Assembly (NCBI RefSeq): GCF_000014445.1 | Contig: NC_008531.1 | Span: 527,001 to 591,000 of the forward strand | Reading direction: 5' to 3' | DNA length: 64,000 nucleotides | Source of the DNA: Leuconostoc mesenteroides subsp. mesenteroides ATCC 8293 | GTDB lineage: Bacteria; Bacillota; Bacilli; Lactobacillales; Lactobacillaceae | Shown: in pieces, positions 31,229-40,693 of the stretch | How positions within the stretch are numbered: position 1 is the stretch's first letter | Layout of the letters: each line of letters begins with the position of its first letter | Notes under the pieces: generated by a model | Databases searched by the model: none | What the model was told of the DNA's origin: nothing | The model's input: only the letters and a program-made list of their open reading frames with translations | Translations under genes and position numbers: made by a program

Positions 31229-32568
31229 ATGAAGAAAAGAATTGGCAAAATAACCAGTATATATAGTCTAAATATTTTATTATTATTTATAGTAACTCGA
31301 GTGATCCACGTGTCTCATAATCAGCTCTACATATTAGTTATTATATTTTTTGTTGTAGCTAATTTTGAAGTATGGTTTTTAAATTTTTGGCAAAATAAAG
31401 AAACAGCAGAATTAACAATTATGAAGAATAGAATGATTGCTACTTCAGCTGGAGAAACACCACGGGGTGTTTTAGCAGAACCAACATCTCCATACTACGA
31501 ATTATTAGAACATTCAATGAATTACAAAGTTATGTTCGCCATTCGCAATATAGTGCCAATCGTGAAATAAATAATTATCAGACATTATTGGCCAGCTTAC
31601 CAGTTGGGGTCATTAATGTTAGTCGTCATCATATGATAGATGTTTTCAATCAAACCGCTGCCGATATGCTTGGTGTAGAGATGCCAGAAGTACCAATTTT
31701 AGACAGTTTAGTGATTCGTCAGTTTACTTTGTCAGAAATCATTAATCATACCTTTAATACCAATCAAAGGCAGCATTCCATTTTGAACTTGATGATTGAT
31801 GGCGAGGCGCGACAATATGACGTTAGCACATTATTTCATCAATCTGGATCAAATGCAGAAGTGATGGTTATGTTGTATGATTTGACAGAGGTATTGAAAT
31901 TAGAGCGCATGCAAGCCGATTTTTTGGCAAATGCTTCGCATGAGTTTAAAACACCGTTGACTGCAATTACAGGATTTGTTGAGACGTTACAGGGTGACGC
32001 AGGGGCGGACGAAGAAACGAGAACCCAATTTTTGCAAATTGTGGCGGATGAGGCAAAACGTTTGTCAGCACTGGTTAATGACATATTGTCTTTGTCACGT
32101 ATGCAACACAAAGTGGATGAAAAAATATCTAATTTGGAAATTTCAGCCATTGTTGAACAACAATTAGAAAAAATTGATACTAAAACGATTACGGTACACA
32201 ATGATATTGCGCCGGACTTTAGTGTGTCAGGTATTGCTAGTGATGTGTCTACTATCGTCCAAAATTTATTAACTAATTCGGTTAAGTATAATAAAATAGA
32301 CGGTGAAGTTTGGATATCAGCATATAAAGACACGCAACAATGGCAAATAAAAGTCAGTGATTCGGGTATTGGTATTCCGTTAAATCAGCAGTCTCGTATA
32401 TTTGAGCGTTTCTATCGTGGTGACGAATCAAGACAACGTAAAATAGCAAGTGGTACTGGATTGGGGCTCGCTATTGTCAATGAGATTGTGAACCAACATA
32501 ATGGGGAAATCAATATTAAATCACAAGTAGGTGTCGGTACGACAATCAGTGTTATTCTACCCTTGTAG
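31229..32568 (+). pseudogene. phoR: phosphate sensor kinase PhoR, frameshifted
   Basis: The first frame (31229-31570) encodes two transmembrane helices and a cytoplasmic linker. The second frame, one base back, is open from 31432 to 32568 and encodes the rest: a PAS-like region, the H-box ASHEFKTPLTAI, and the N, G1 and G2 ATPase boxes (NLLTNSVKYN, DSGIGI, GTGLGLAIV). Coding sense in the second frame already appears near 31540 (REINNYQTLLASLPVG), so the shift lies at about 31520-31560. Together they make one kinase of about 445 residues. No slippery heptamer is seen. It may be a real inactivating deletion or an assembly error. The second part has no good ribosome site; its first possible start is a TTG at 31588. 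Confidence 0.8.
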
Positions 32569-32576
32569 AAACGCGT

Positions 32577-32603
32577 CAAAACATTAAAATTGATGTTTTT
32601 TTG
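32577..32603 (+). terminator. weak terminator after phoR
   Basis: AAAACAT pairs with ATGTTTT and is followed by T-run. Confidence 0.5.
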
Positions 32604-32621
32604 TATGAAAACATCATGCTC

Positions 32622-32660
32622 TTTACACAATCTTTACATAAAAGCGTTTTGACATTTACA
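32622..32660 (+). promoter_or_regulatory. PhoP box array for pst operon
   Basis: TTTACA occurs at 32622, 32633 and 32655, that is at 0, 11 and 33 bases, with a degenerate repeat at the missing 22 position. An 11-base direct repeat is how PhoP binds DNA in Bacillus. TTGACA at 32649 and a GATAAT -10 candidate at 32670 follow, so the array overlaps the -35 region, as expected for activation. Confidence 0.75.
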
Positions 32661-32709
32661 TAGGTTTAAGATAATAAATATGTAGTAGTAAATCTTGGGA
32701 GGCATTAAC

Positions 32710-33591
32710 ATGTCGAAATCATATCGCGGTTCAATCGTATTCACGATTGTAGCCGTGGCAGTTGCTGCAGCGCTTGGAACAGCGTATGCAATGCGCGATA
32801 AAAGTGCGTCAAATACGTCGATCACTGCAGTTGGGTCAACGGCTTTACAACCGCTGGTTGAAGCTGCTGGCGAGGAATACGCTAAAGACAATATTGGTAC
32901 CTTCATCAACGTTCAAGGCGGTGGAACAGGTACAGGGTTAAGTCAGGTGTCGCAAGGCGCTGTTGACATTGGTAATTCTGATGTATTTGCTGAAGAAAAA
33001 GACGGTATTGATGCCAAAGAGTTAGTAGATCATCAAGTCGCAGTTGTCGGCATTGCGCCACTATTGAACAAACACAATGGTGTCAAAAATTTGACAACTA
33101 AACAACTTATTGCTGTTTTTACTGGAAAGGTAACGAATTGGAAAGAGGTTGGTGGTAATGATCAAAAAATTGTCATCATTAACCGTGCGGCCGGATCAGG
33201 GACACGAGCCACTTTTGAACAATGGGGATTGAATGGCGCACAAAGTACTGAGGCACAGGAACAAGATTCTTCAGGAATGGTTCGTTCAATTGTCAGCACG
33301 ACACCAGGGGCTATCTCATATGCAGCCTTTGGTTATATTGATGACAGTGTGGTAGCGGCTAAAGTTAATGGTGTAAAACCTACTAAACAGAATGTCGTTT
33401 CTGGAAAATATGCTATTTGGTCATATGAACATGTTTACACCAAAGGAAAACCATCCGAACCTGTAGCTAAGTTTTTAAAGTATTTAACTTCCAAAAAGGT
33501 TCAATCAACACTTGTATCGAAACTAGGATACATATCAATTCATGACATGAAGATTAGTCGTGACGTAAATGGTCAAGTGACTAGAAAATAA
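32710..33591 (+). CDS. pstS: phosphate-binding protein PstS (copy 2), no lipobox
   Basis: 293 residues. Same motifs as copy 1 (GSTALQPL, GGGTGTGLSQV, GNSDVFAEEKDG, GSGTRATFE). N-terminal helix VFTIVAVAVAAALGTAYA lacks a lipobox cysteine; an AYA signal-peptidase I-like site could release it. GGGAGG at about 32697 serves the ATG at 32710. First gene of the pst transport operon. Confidence 0.94.
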   Translation: MSKSYRGSIVFTIVAVAVAAALGTAYAMRDKSASNTSITAVGSTALQPLVEAAGEEYAKDNIGTFINVQGGGTGTGLSQVSQGAVDIGNSDVFAEEKDGIDAKELVDHQVAVVGIAPLLNKHNGVKNLTTKQLIAVFTGKVTNWKEVGGNDQKIVIINRAAGSGTRATFEQWGLNGAQSTEAQEQDSSGMVRSIVSTTPGAISYAAFGYIDDSVVAAKVNGVKPTKQNVVSGKYAIWSYEHVYTKGKPSEPVAKFLKYLTSKKVQSTLVSKLGYISIHDMKISRDVNGQVTRK

Positions 33592-33643
33592 ACATATTTC
33601 TTGTTCGAAAATATCATATTTCGACATGCACCTTGGAGAAAAA

Positions 33644-34567
33644 ATGGATAACATTACAAAAAAACTTATGCAGAGATCTGAATCCACGCATAAGGACACG
33701 TTTGGACGTGCTGTTAGTTTAACGGCATTAGCCTTGATTGGTATTGTGGTCGTGGCAATTTTCGCCTTTGTTCTGAGTCGCGGACTTTCAACATTCTTTA
33801 GAGATGGCGTTAATGTTAAAGACTTTCTATTTGGAACAACTTGGAATCCGTCTGTAACCAACCCGGCAACAAAGCAGCCTTATATTGGTGCATTACCAAT
33901 GATCATTGGTTCATTTTTAGTAACCTTTTTAGCTGCGGTAGTTGCTACGCCATTTGCGATTGGAACATCTTTGTTTATGACTGAAATAGCGCAAAAACGC
34001 GGGGCAAAAATTATGCAACCAATTATTGAATTGCTGGTTGGTATTCCCTCAGTTGTCTATGGGTTCATTGGTTTAACTGTCGTCGTTCCTTTTATACGAA
34101 ATATAACTGGTGGCTCTGGTTTTGGTATTTTATCTGGAACAATAGTTTTGTTTGTTATGATATTACCAACTATCACCTCGATGACCGTGGACACATTAAA
34201 ATCAGTTCCGCGTTATTACCGAGAATCTGCTTTAGCAATTGGTGCTACACGTTGGCAAATGATTTATAAAGTTGTTTTGCGTTCAGCAACACCTGGTATT
34301 ATGACAGCTATTGTGTTTGGCATGGCACGTGCATTTGGTGAAGCCCTAGCTGTTCAAATGGTTATTGGTAATGCTGCATTAATGCCTACAGGCTTAACTA
34401 CTCCAGCATCTACCTTAACGTCTGTTTTGACTATGGGTATCGGAAACACGGTTATGGGATCACTACAAAATGATGTCTTGTGGACTCTGGCAATGATTCT
34501 ATTACTGATGTCATTGGTATTTAATTTGATTGTTCGTGCAATTGGACGTAGAGGAGCGATGAAATAA
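33644..34567 (+). CDS. pstC: phosphate ABC transporter permease PstC
   Basis: 307 residues, six transmembrane helices. The binding-protein-dependent transport loop (YYRESALAIGATRWQMIYKVVL) and ARAFGEALAVQMVIGN are typical PstC. TTGGAGAA serves the ATG at 33644; the upstream in-frame ATG at 33626 overlaps the ribosome site. TAATG overlap with pstA. Confidence 0.95.
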   Translation: MDNITKKLMQRSESTHKDTFGRAVSLTALALIGIVVVAIFAFVLSRGLSTFFRDGVNVKDFLFGTTWNPSVTNPATKQPYIGALPMIIGSFLVTFLAAVVATPFAIGTSLFMTEIAQKRGAKIMQPIIELLVGIPSVVYGFIGLTVVVPFIRNITGGSGFGILSGTIVLFVMILPTITSMTVDTLKSVPRYYRESALAIGATRWQMIYKVVLRSATPGIMTAIVFGMARAFGEALAVQMVIGNAALMPTGLTTPASTLTSVLTMGIGNTVMGSLQNDVLWTLAMILLLMSLVFNLIVRAIGRRGAMK

Positions 34568-35451
34568 TGAATGCAAAAACTGCTGATAAAATTGCAACAG
34601 GCGTTATTTACGCTATTTCTGGCATTGTCGCTTTAATTTTGTTTGCGATGCTAGCTTTTATTCTTGTACAAGGCGTACCACATTTATCATGGCACTTCTT
34701 AACTTCTCCAGCACGTGCATTTGAAGCAGGCGGTGGTATTGGAATACAACTTTTTAATTCTTTCTACTTGTTAATTTTAGCCATGTTGATTAGCTTTCCC
34801 ATTGCGTTGGGTGCAGCAATTTATCTTAATGAATATGCGCAAAAAAATCATTTTACAGCAATTATACGTACAGCTATCGAAATATTAAGTTCTTTGCCTT
34901 CTGTTGTTGTTGGTTTGTTTGGATTCTTACTTTTTGTTGTACAATTTAAATTAGGTTTTTCTATTTTGTCTGGTGCAATTGCATTAACATTGTTTAATCT
35001 ACCTCTTTTGACACGTTCAATCGAAACGAGTTTAGCACAAATTCCTGATTTACAGCGTGAAGCAGGTGCGGCACTTGGCTTGTCACGATGGGAAACGGTT
35101 TTGCATGTTATTTTGCCTGCAGCCGTTCCATCAATTGTGACGGGTGTTGTTCTATCGGCTGGACGAGTATTTGGTGAAGCTGCAGCCTTAATTTATACTG
35201 CAGGACAATCTGCTCCAGCTTTGAATTTTGCCGACTGGAATCCATTTAACATTTCAAGCCCTTTGAATCCAATGCGACCAGCAGAGACACTAGCTGTACA
35301 TATTTGGAAAATTAATTCTGAAGGTATTATGCCTGATGTTAGTGCCGTGTCAGCAGGAGCTTCTGCTGTTTTGATTATTGTTGTGTTGCTATTCAACTTT
35401 AGCGCACGAAAATTAGGTATGAAGCTTTACAAGAAGTTAACGAGTGCGTGA
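34567..35451 (+). CDS. pstA: phosphate ABC transporter permease PstA
   Basis: 294 residues, six helices. LQREAGAALGLSRWETVLHVILPAA is the permease loop, with SAGRVFGEAAALIYTAG. Partner of PstC. The next gene starts 7 bp later. Confidence 0.95.
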   Translation: MNAKTADKIATGVIYAISGIVALILFAMLAFILVQGVPHLSWHFLTSPARAFEAGGGIGIQLFNSFYLLILAMLISFPIALGAAIYLNEYAQKNHFTAIIRTAIEILSSLPSVVVGLFGFLLFVVQFKLGFSILSGAIALTLFNLPLLTRSIETSLAQIPDLQREAGAALGLSRWETVLHVILPAAVPSIVTGVVLSAGRVFGEAAALIYTAGQSAPALNFADWNPFNISSPLNPMRPAETLAVHIWKINSEGIMPDVSAVSAGASAVLIIVVLLFNFSARKLGMKLYKKLTSA

Positions 35452-35458
35452 GGCCATT

Positions 35459-36301
35459 ATGATAAATTCAAATACAGATCTTAAACCAGCTAGTGAGTTC
35501 ATTAGAGAAAATGCACCAGAGCGGTTTATTTATAAAATGGATACCGAAAAACATGAAATTGCTCTGTCCACACATGACTTGCAAGTGTTTTATGGTGATA
35601 ATCTTGCCTTGAGCGAAGGCGACCTGCAGTTTGAGCGTTATAAAATTACGAGCTTGGTTGGCGCTTCAGGATCCGGGAAATCAACATTTTTACGTTCACT
35701 AAACCGTATGAATGATGGTGTTGCTACCGTTAATGGGAACATTATGTATCGCGGTTTGGACATTAATACCAAGAAAATTGATGTTTATGAAATGCGTCGA
35801 CATATCGGCATGGTATTTCAACGTCCCAATCCTTTTGCTAAGTCAATTTATGACAATATAACTTTTGCACTAACTAGCCGAGGTAATTACACTAAGCAGC
35901 AACTAGATGAAGTAGTTGAAACCAGCTTGAAACAAGCTGCTTTATGGGATCAAGTTAAGGATGAACTAAATAAATCCGCATTAGCATTATCCGGTGGTCA
36001 AGCACAGCGATTGGTGATCGCTCGTGCGTTGGCATTGAAGCCTGATATTTTGTTGTTAGATGAGCCTTCGAGTGCGCTAGATCCTATATCATCCGCTCAG
36101 GTTGAAGACACGCTACTTAAATTAAAAGATCAATATACAATTATTATTGTTACTCACAACATGCAACAGGCAGCCCGAATTAGTGACTATACAGCATTCT
36201 TTCATATGGGCAAGGTCATTGAATACGATCTAACACGAAAAATATTTACGCGACCAAAAGTAGCACTTACAAACGATTACATATCAGGTAACTTTGGATG
36301 A
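35459..36301 (+). CDS. pstB: phosphate ABC transporter ATPase PstB (copy 1)
   Basis: 280 residues. Walker [21 protein letters not shown]-loop [15 protein letters not shown], signature [15 protein letters not shown] and Walker [15 protein letters not shown]. It has an N-terminal extension of about 35 residues not found in copy 2. GAGG precedes the ATG at 35459. ATGA overlap with copy 2. Confidence 0.94.
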   Translation: MINSNTDLKPASEFIRENAPERFIYKMDTEKHEIALSTHDLQVFYGDNLALSEGDLQFERYKITSLVGASGSGKSTFLRSLNRMNDGVATVNGNIMYRGLDINTKKIDVYEMRRHIGMVFQRPNPFAKSIYDNITFALTSRGNYTKQQLDEVVETSLKQAALWDQVKDELNKSALALSGGQAQRLVIARALALKPDILLLDEPSSALDPISSAQVEDTLLKLKDQYTIIIVTHNMQQAARISDYTAFFHMGKVIEYDLTRKIFTRPKVALTNDYISGNFG

Positions 36302-37068
36302 CAGATAATAAAGAAAAAACAATTTTATCAACCCGCGATGTACATCTTTGGTACGGAAAAAAAGAGGCGTTGCATGGTATTGACTTAGATTTTCCAGAGA
36401 AGGGCATTACTGCGTTAATCGGCCCTTCGGGATCAGGAAAATCAACATACTTACGTGCAATTAATCGTATGCATGATTTAGAAGATAATGTGACGGTGAC
36501 AGGGTCTTTCAAATTCAAAGATACGGATATTTATGCACCCACAACCGATACGGTTGACCTACGCAAACGTATTGGGATGGTCTTTCAACAGCCTAATCCA
36601 TTTCCGTTTTCAACTTATGAAAATGTGGCATTTGGCTTGCGACTTGCTGGGGTCAAAGATAAAGCTGTTTTGGATGAAGCGGTAGAAAAAGCTTTGAAGC
36701 AATCTTCTGTTTGGGATGAAGTGAAAGATAATTTGCACAAGTCAGCTCTTGGATTATCCGGTGGTCAACAGCAACGTGTCTCCATTGCACGTGTTTTGGC
36801 TACATCCCCAGAACTTTTATTGTTAGACGAACCTACATCTGCGTTAGATCCAGTGTCTAGTCACAACATTGAAGAAACTTTGTTAAAATTGCGCGACGAT
36901 TATGCAATGATTATTGTGACACATTCGATGTCACAAGCATCACGAATTTCTGATCGTACTGCATTTTTCTTGAGTGGTGACTTAATTGAAGTTGATGAGA
37001 CAAAGCATATCTTCTTGGATCCAGCAAAAAAAGAAACACAAGATTACGTTTCAGGTCGTTTTGGCTAA
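36298..37068 (+). CDS. pstB: phosphate ABC transporter ATPase PstB (copy 2)
   Basis: 256 residues. Walker [21 protein letters not shown]-loop [43 protein letters not shown]. Tandem pstB pairs are common in lactobacilli and streptococci; the two may form a heterodimer. ATGA-coupled to copy 1. Confidence 0.94.
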   Translation: MTDNKEKTILSTRDVHLWYGKKEALHGIDLDFPEKGITALIGPSGSGKSTYLRAINRMHDLEDNVTVTGSFKFKDTDIYAPTTDTVDLRKRIGMVFQQPNPFPFSTYENVAFGLRLAGVKDKAVLDEAVEKALKQSSVWDEVKDNLHKSALGLSGGQQQRVSIARVLATSPELLLLDEPTSALDPVSSHNIEETLLKLRDDYAMIIVTHSMSQASRISDRTAFFLSGDLIEVDETKHIFLDPAKKETQDYVSGRFG

Positions 37069-37126
37069 TTTACACAATTTGGATACAGAACAGTTATAAT
37101 ATAATAAAGTTAAAGGAGGTTTCACT

Positions 37127-37801
37127 ATGCGTCGATTATTTGATGAAGAATTAGCAGATTTAGATAGCTCATTTACAGAAATGGGTATGCTGGTTTCACA
37201 AACTATTCAAAAAGCTGTGCAATCATTCGTGGACCACGATCGTGAAGGGGCTCGTAAGATCCTAGAAAACGACCACCAAATTAATGAGCGCGAGGCAGCT
37301 ATTGAAAAGAAAACTTTCGAAATGATAGCTTTGTATCAGCCAGTAACCACTGATTTACGTGAAATTGTTACTATCTTAAAGGCTGTATCAGTGCTTGAAC
37401 GTATGGGAGACCAAGCACGTAATATTGCAAATTCAACAATACGTGTTAAAGGCACGAAGCACATTGCTAGTGTTGAACAAGAACTGGGCGAAATGGGCGA
37501 GATGGTTGCTACTATGGTTTCAGAGGTCATGGATTACTATGTGAAAAATGATGCTCTTGGTGCTGAAGCGATTGCTGATAAAAACAGTGTGCTTACGCAA
37601 AGTGCTGCTAAAGTTCGAACAGATTCTGTTAATGGTATGAAAGAGGACGCCGAATTGGTAGACTCAGCAGCAGATTACTTAGTAATTGCAGGATACTTGA
37701 AGCGAATTGGTGATTACACGACAGATATTGCTGAGTGGATCGTGTACAAGAGAACAGGAAAAATTATTGAATTAAATCCTGGCTATAATTTCTTTATATA
37801 A
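37127..37801 (+). CDS. phoU: phosphate signalling protein PhoU
   Basis: 224 residues, two repeats of three helices. PhoU signature segments with acidic metal clusters (VLERMGDQARNIANSTIR, GYLKRIGDYTTDIAEWIVY) are seen. It dampens PhoR signalling in response to Pst transport. AAAGGAGG precedes the ATG. A TATAAT at 37095 and a lone TTTACA at 37069 suggest an additional internal promoter. Confidence 0.94.
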   Translation: MRRLFDEELADLDSSFTEMGMLVSQTIQKAVQSFVDHDREGARKILENDHQINEREAAIEKKTFEMIALYQPVTTDLREIVTILKAVSVLERMGDQARNIANSTIRVKGTKHIASVEQELGEMGEMVATMVSEVMDYYVKNDALGAEAIADKNSVLTQSAAKVRTDSVNGMKEDAELVDSAADYLVIAGYLKRIGDYTTDIAEWIVYKRTGKIIELNPGYNFFI

Positions 37802-37814
37802 AATTTGTTTAGTT

Positions 37815-37848
37815 AAAAGGCACGACAACTATGTCATGCCTTTTAATT
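37815..37848 (+). terminator. terminator of pst-phoU operon
   Basis: AAAAGGCA and GACA arms pair with TGTC and TGCCTTTT around ACTA, with one internal mismatch. The tail is short. Confidence 0.7.
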
Positions 37849-37888
37849 TGCTATTAATTTGAGAAAAAAATAAAGTTTTGAATCATAG

Positions 37889-38989
37889 TTATAGCAAAAC
37901 GATTCCCACCACAATGAATAGGACTAGAAAAATCATATTGAGTAGGGTAAAGGTTTTGAAGAATTGAAAGTTTGAACGATTTTGCGAATAGCCAGCGTAT
38001 TGCCTTAAGGCCAGTAAGTTAGCTAAGGAGGCAATAATAGTGCCTAGACCACCAACGCTGACACCTAAAAATAATGCATAGACATGGTTTGTGAATTTGG
38101 ATAATAATACAGCAGCAGGGACATTACTAATCAATTGACTTGTGACGATAGCCGATATAAAAGTTGATAAAGCATTATTTGTATGGTTAGTGATCAGCCC
38201 GCTAACAAAGTTAATACGACTAATCGCGCCAACAATTATGAAAAAATTAATGAACGTCAGTATGACTGCATAATCAACGCGTTTAAATATTTTTTTACTA
38301 AGCGTCAACCCACTTAGGAGGCTAATAAGCAGAGATATGATTACAGGAATGACTGATAGTATACCCAATAACACCACTATACTTGCTAGTAGTAGCCACA
38401 CTGTCTTTGTTCGGTTTATGGATATTATATTTGAACTTTGTTTTTCAATCTGTTTATTTTTAATAAACAAAACAGAGAAAAGCAAAGTGATCAGTGAGAT
38501 TAAACCAAAAGGAATGCTCATTCCTAAAAAATCAATGACACTTAACTTATAAAAAGAAACAATATATATGTTTTGTGGATTACCAAAAGGTGTGAATGAA
38601 CTGCCAAGGTTAGCGTAGATGGTTAACAAGCTAATAGCGAATATTTTAGGAAATGGGATGCGTTTACTAATATTAAAGAAAATTGGGATAAGCGTCAGGA
38701 TAGCTACATCGTTTGTAAATAACATCGAACCAAAGAACGAACAGAGTAAAAGGACTAGAAAAACTAAGCGTGTAGAATGGCACTTTGAAACGATGTAATT
38801 GGCAATAAATTTTAAAATTCCTAAATCTTGATAGATGGCAATAATAATTAACAAGGATGATAAGGAAATAATGGTTTTAAAGTCGATGTCTGTTGATTTC
38901 ACCTGACCAAAGCATAAAGATAAGATGGACAGTATGAGCGTTATGAAAAATGTTTTATCAGTTAAAATGCGTTTCAATGTGTTAATCAT
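37889..38989 (-). CDS. SLC13/ArsB-type anion permease
   Basis: 366 residues, about ten hydrophobic helices. SMLFTNDVAILTLIPI and GSSFTPFGNPQN are the paired re-entrant motifs of the ion-transporter superfamily (ArsB, NhaD, CitM, SLC13). Substrate cannot be assigned. The gene is AT-richer than its neighbours and stands alone on the minus strand, which may point to transfer. Its own ATG lacks a good ribosome site; a 16-codon ORF with a strong site ends in an ATGA overlap with it. Confidence 0.8.
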   Translation of the reverse strand: MINTLKRILTDKTFFITLILSILSLCFGQVKSTDIDFKTIISLSSLLIIIAIYQDLGILKFIANYIVSKCHSTRLVFLVLLLCSFFGSMLFTNDVAILTLIPIFFNISKRIPFPKIFAISLLTIYANLGSSFTPFGNPQNIYIVSFYKLSVIDFLGMSIPFGLISLITLLFSVLFIKNKQIEKQSSNIISINRTKTVWLLLASIVVLLGILSVIPVIISLLISLLSGLTLSKKIFKRVDYAVILTFINFFIIVGAISRINFVSGLITNHTNNALSTFISAIVTSQLISNVPAAVLLSKFTNHVYALFLGVSVGGLGTIIASLANLLALRQYAGYSQNRSNFQFFKTFTLLNMIFLVLFIVVGIVLL

Positions 38990-39036
38990 AGATTATTGTG
39001 CCCCGATGTAACAAGGAAATAAGTTAGTCGTTTCAT
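38986..39036 (-). CDS. possible leader peptide coupled to the permease
   Basis: A 16-residue ORF (MKRLTYFLVTSGHNNL) with GGAGA at 39044-39048, seven bases before its ATG. Its TGA overlaps the permease ATG as ATGA. The permease has no ribosome site of its own, so translation could be coupled through this peptide. Could be chance, but spacing on both sides is what a coupled leader needs. Confidence 0.4.
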   Translation of the reverse strand: MKRLTYFLVTSGHNNL

Positions 39037-39269
39037 AAGGAGTTCTCCGTATGCTTTCAAGTGATGTCGTTATTTCATGCCACTGCTAGTTTTGCGTCAT
39101 CACAATGTGATAATCAAAAAGTGGATTGATAGCACGACTAGTTACAATAGTACCAAATCTGCAAGAGCATAAACACAGTTAGGTTAAATTTAATTAAATA
39201 CTAAGTATCACAGATGATTATTAGATAACAAAGTAAGTAAGTATTTTGGATAGTTACTTTCAAGTACAT
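39037..39269. other. intergenic, nothing else recognised
   Basis: Between the divergent permease leader and the yvlD-hprK promoter. AT-rich, with no convincing ORF, repeat, riboswitch or terminator that I can identify. Confidence 0.4.
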
Positions 39270-39300
39270 TTGACAAACTATCTAGGATATTTGTTATAAT
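39270..39300 (+). promoter_or_regulatory. promoter of yvlD-hprK operon
   Basis: TTGACA (39270-39275), 19-base spacer, TATAAT (39295-39300) with TG extension. Start near 39307. A hairpin TTACCATAT/ATATGGTAA follows in the leader. Confidence 0.75.
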
Positions 39301-39330
39301 GGAATTATTGAAAGCTTACCATATCAATAT

Positions 39331-39344
39331 GGTAAACGTTTTCA
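39331..39344 (+). promoter_or_regulatory. cre site (CcpA operator), roadblock position
   Basis: GGTAAACGTTTTCA matches the cre consensus TGWNANCGNTNWCA at 13 of 14 positions. It lies about 25 bp downstream of the predicted transcription start, where CcpA binding would block elongation. Confidence 0.6.
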
Positions 39345-39369
39345 AAAATTATAAGTAATGGAGAATTTA

Positions 39370-39726
39370 ATGCGATTTATTGTTCGTTTAGCGATAAACA
39401 TGCTGACCTTTCTACTTTTATCAATGATTTTTCCATCAGGATTTAGAGTAGATAGCTGGGGTGCAGCTTTGTTGGCAGCATTTGTATTATCGATATTGAA
39501 TGCTATCATTAAACCAATTTTAACAATTTTAACGTTACCATTAACGATTTTGACATTTGGCTTTTTTGCTATTGTTGTTAATGCAATGTTATTGGAAGTG
39601 ACTGCTGATCTTGTTGGCGGATTTGAATTTTCAAGTTTTGGCTGGGCAATGATTATTGCACTTATTGTTTCCATTATTAACACGTTTTTGACAAAAGATT
39701 TGCATGTGCAAGTAGAAAGACATTAA
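39370..39726 (+). CDS. phage holin family 4 / YvlD-like membrane protein
   Basis: 118 residues, four transmembrane helices. LNAIIKPILTILTLPLTILTFG is characteristic of the YvlD family. Function is not established. GGAG at 39360-39363 serves the ATG at 39370. It leads the hprK operon, as is common in lactobacilli, and hprK follows after one base. Confidence 0.85.
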   Translation: MRFIVRLAINMLTFLLLSMIFPSGFRVDSWGAALLAAFVLSILNAIIKPILTILTLPLTILTFGFFAIVVNAMLLEVTADLVGGFEFSSFGWAMIIALIVSIINTFLTKDLHVQVERH

Positions 39727-39727
39727 A

Positions 39728-40693
39728 ATGGCACAAAATTCAGTAACAGTAAAACAATTAGTAGAAAATACCCGACTAAAGATTGTTGCCGGTGAACAGT
39801 ATCTAGACCGAGAAATTACTACTGCAGATATTTCTCGCCCTGGATTAGAAATGACAGGTTATTTCAATTACTATGCGCCAGAAAGAATTCAGTTGCTTGG
39901 TATTACTGAAACATCGTTTTCTGAGCGTATGAGTCATGATGAATTACTACTAGTATTTCGTCGCATGGCGGATGAAAAAACGCCGGCATTCGTTATTTCA
40001 ACTGGATTACCAATAAGTGATGAATTAAATCAAGCAGCTGATGAAGCACATATTCCGATTTTGTCATCAACCTTAACATCCTCACGAATTTTATCCAACA
40101 TGACATATTATTTGGGTGGTGAACTCGCGCCACGTAAAAATGTGCACGGTGTTTTGATTGATGTTCATGGATTAGGCGTTTTAATTACTGGCGACGCGGG
40201 AATTGGTAAGACAGAATCAGCCTTGGAATTAATTCAACAAGGAAAAGCACGTTTGGTCGCTGATGATCGTGTCGATATTTATCAAGAAGATGAAGAGAGG
40301 CTGATTGGAGAGCCAAACGGTGTATTACGTAACATGATGGAAGTGCGTGGTGTCGGAATAATTGATGTTCAGCAAGTTTATGGTGCTGTATCTGTTCGAT
40401 CACATGCTACAATTGCGTTAAACATCCATTTATCTAATGGTAAAATTGGTGAAGCTAATTTTGACCGCTTAGGTGACGATAATGACTCCTTAGAAATTTT
40501 GGGTGTTAAGATTAAGCGAATGGTTGTGCCGGTGACGCCTGGTAGAAATACTGCAAGTGTGATTGATGCAGCCTCGGTCAAGTTCCGTACGGCGAATATG
40601 GGCATTGATGCGCTGAAAACATTGGAAGAGCGTATGACTGCTGAAATGGAAAAGAATGAAAAAATTGATGCAGGGGACGAAAAAAATGACTAA
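39728..40693 (+). CDS. hprK: HPr kinase/phosphorylase
   Basis: 321 residues. Phosphorylates HPr on Ser46 in response to glycolytic intermediates, so HPr-Ser-P can activate CcpA. Walker A GDAGIGKTE near residue 155 and the family motif GEPNGVLRNMMEVRGVGIIDV are intact. The start directly follows the preceding stop and its ribosome site is weak. It overlaps gpsA by 8 bp; the lgt gene usually found here is absent. Confidence 0.96.
   Translation: MAQNSVTVKQLVENTRLKIVAGEQYLDREITTADISRPGLEMTGYFNYYAPERIQLLGITETSFSERMSHDELLLVFRRMADEKTPAFVISTGLPISDELNQAADEAHIPILSSTLTSSRILSNMTYYLGGELAPRKNVHGVLIDVHGLGVLITGDAGIGKTESALELIQQGKARLVADDRVDIYQEDEERLIGEPNGVLRNMMEVRGVGIIDVQQVYGAVSVRSHATIALNIHLSNGKIGEANFDRLGDDNDSLEILGVKIKRMVVPVTPGRNTASVIDAASVKFRTANMGIDALKTLEERMTAEMEKNEKIDAGDEKND

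Noticed and set aside
31432..31570. Programmed -1 frameshifting in phoR
   Set aside because: The overlap has no X-XXY-YYZ slippery heptamer in the right frame and no clear stimulatory hairpin. Mutation or sequencing error is simpler.
31839..32333. 164-codon open frame antisense to phoR
   Set aside because: It lies entirely within clear kinase coding sequence and has no ribosome site.
39037..39269. Riboswitch between the permease and the hprK operon
   Set aside because: No conserved core of a known class and no terminator/antiterminator pair on either strand.
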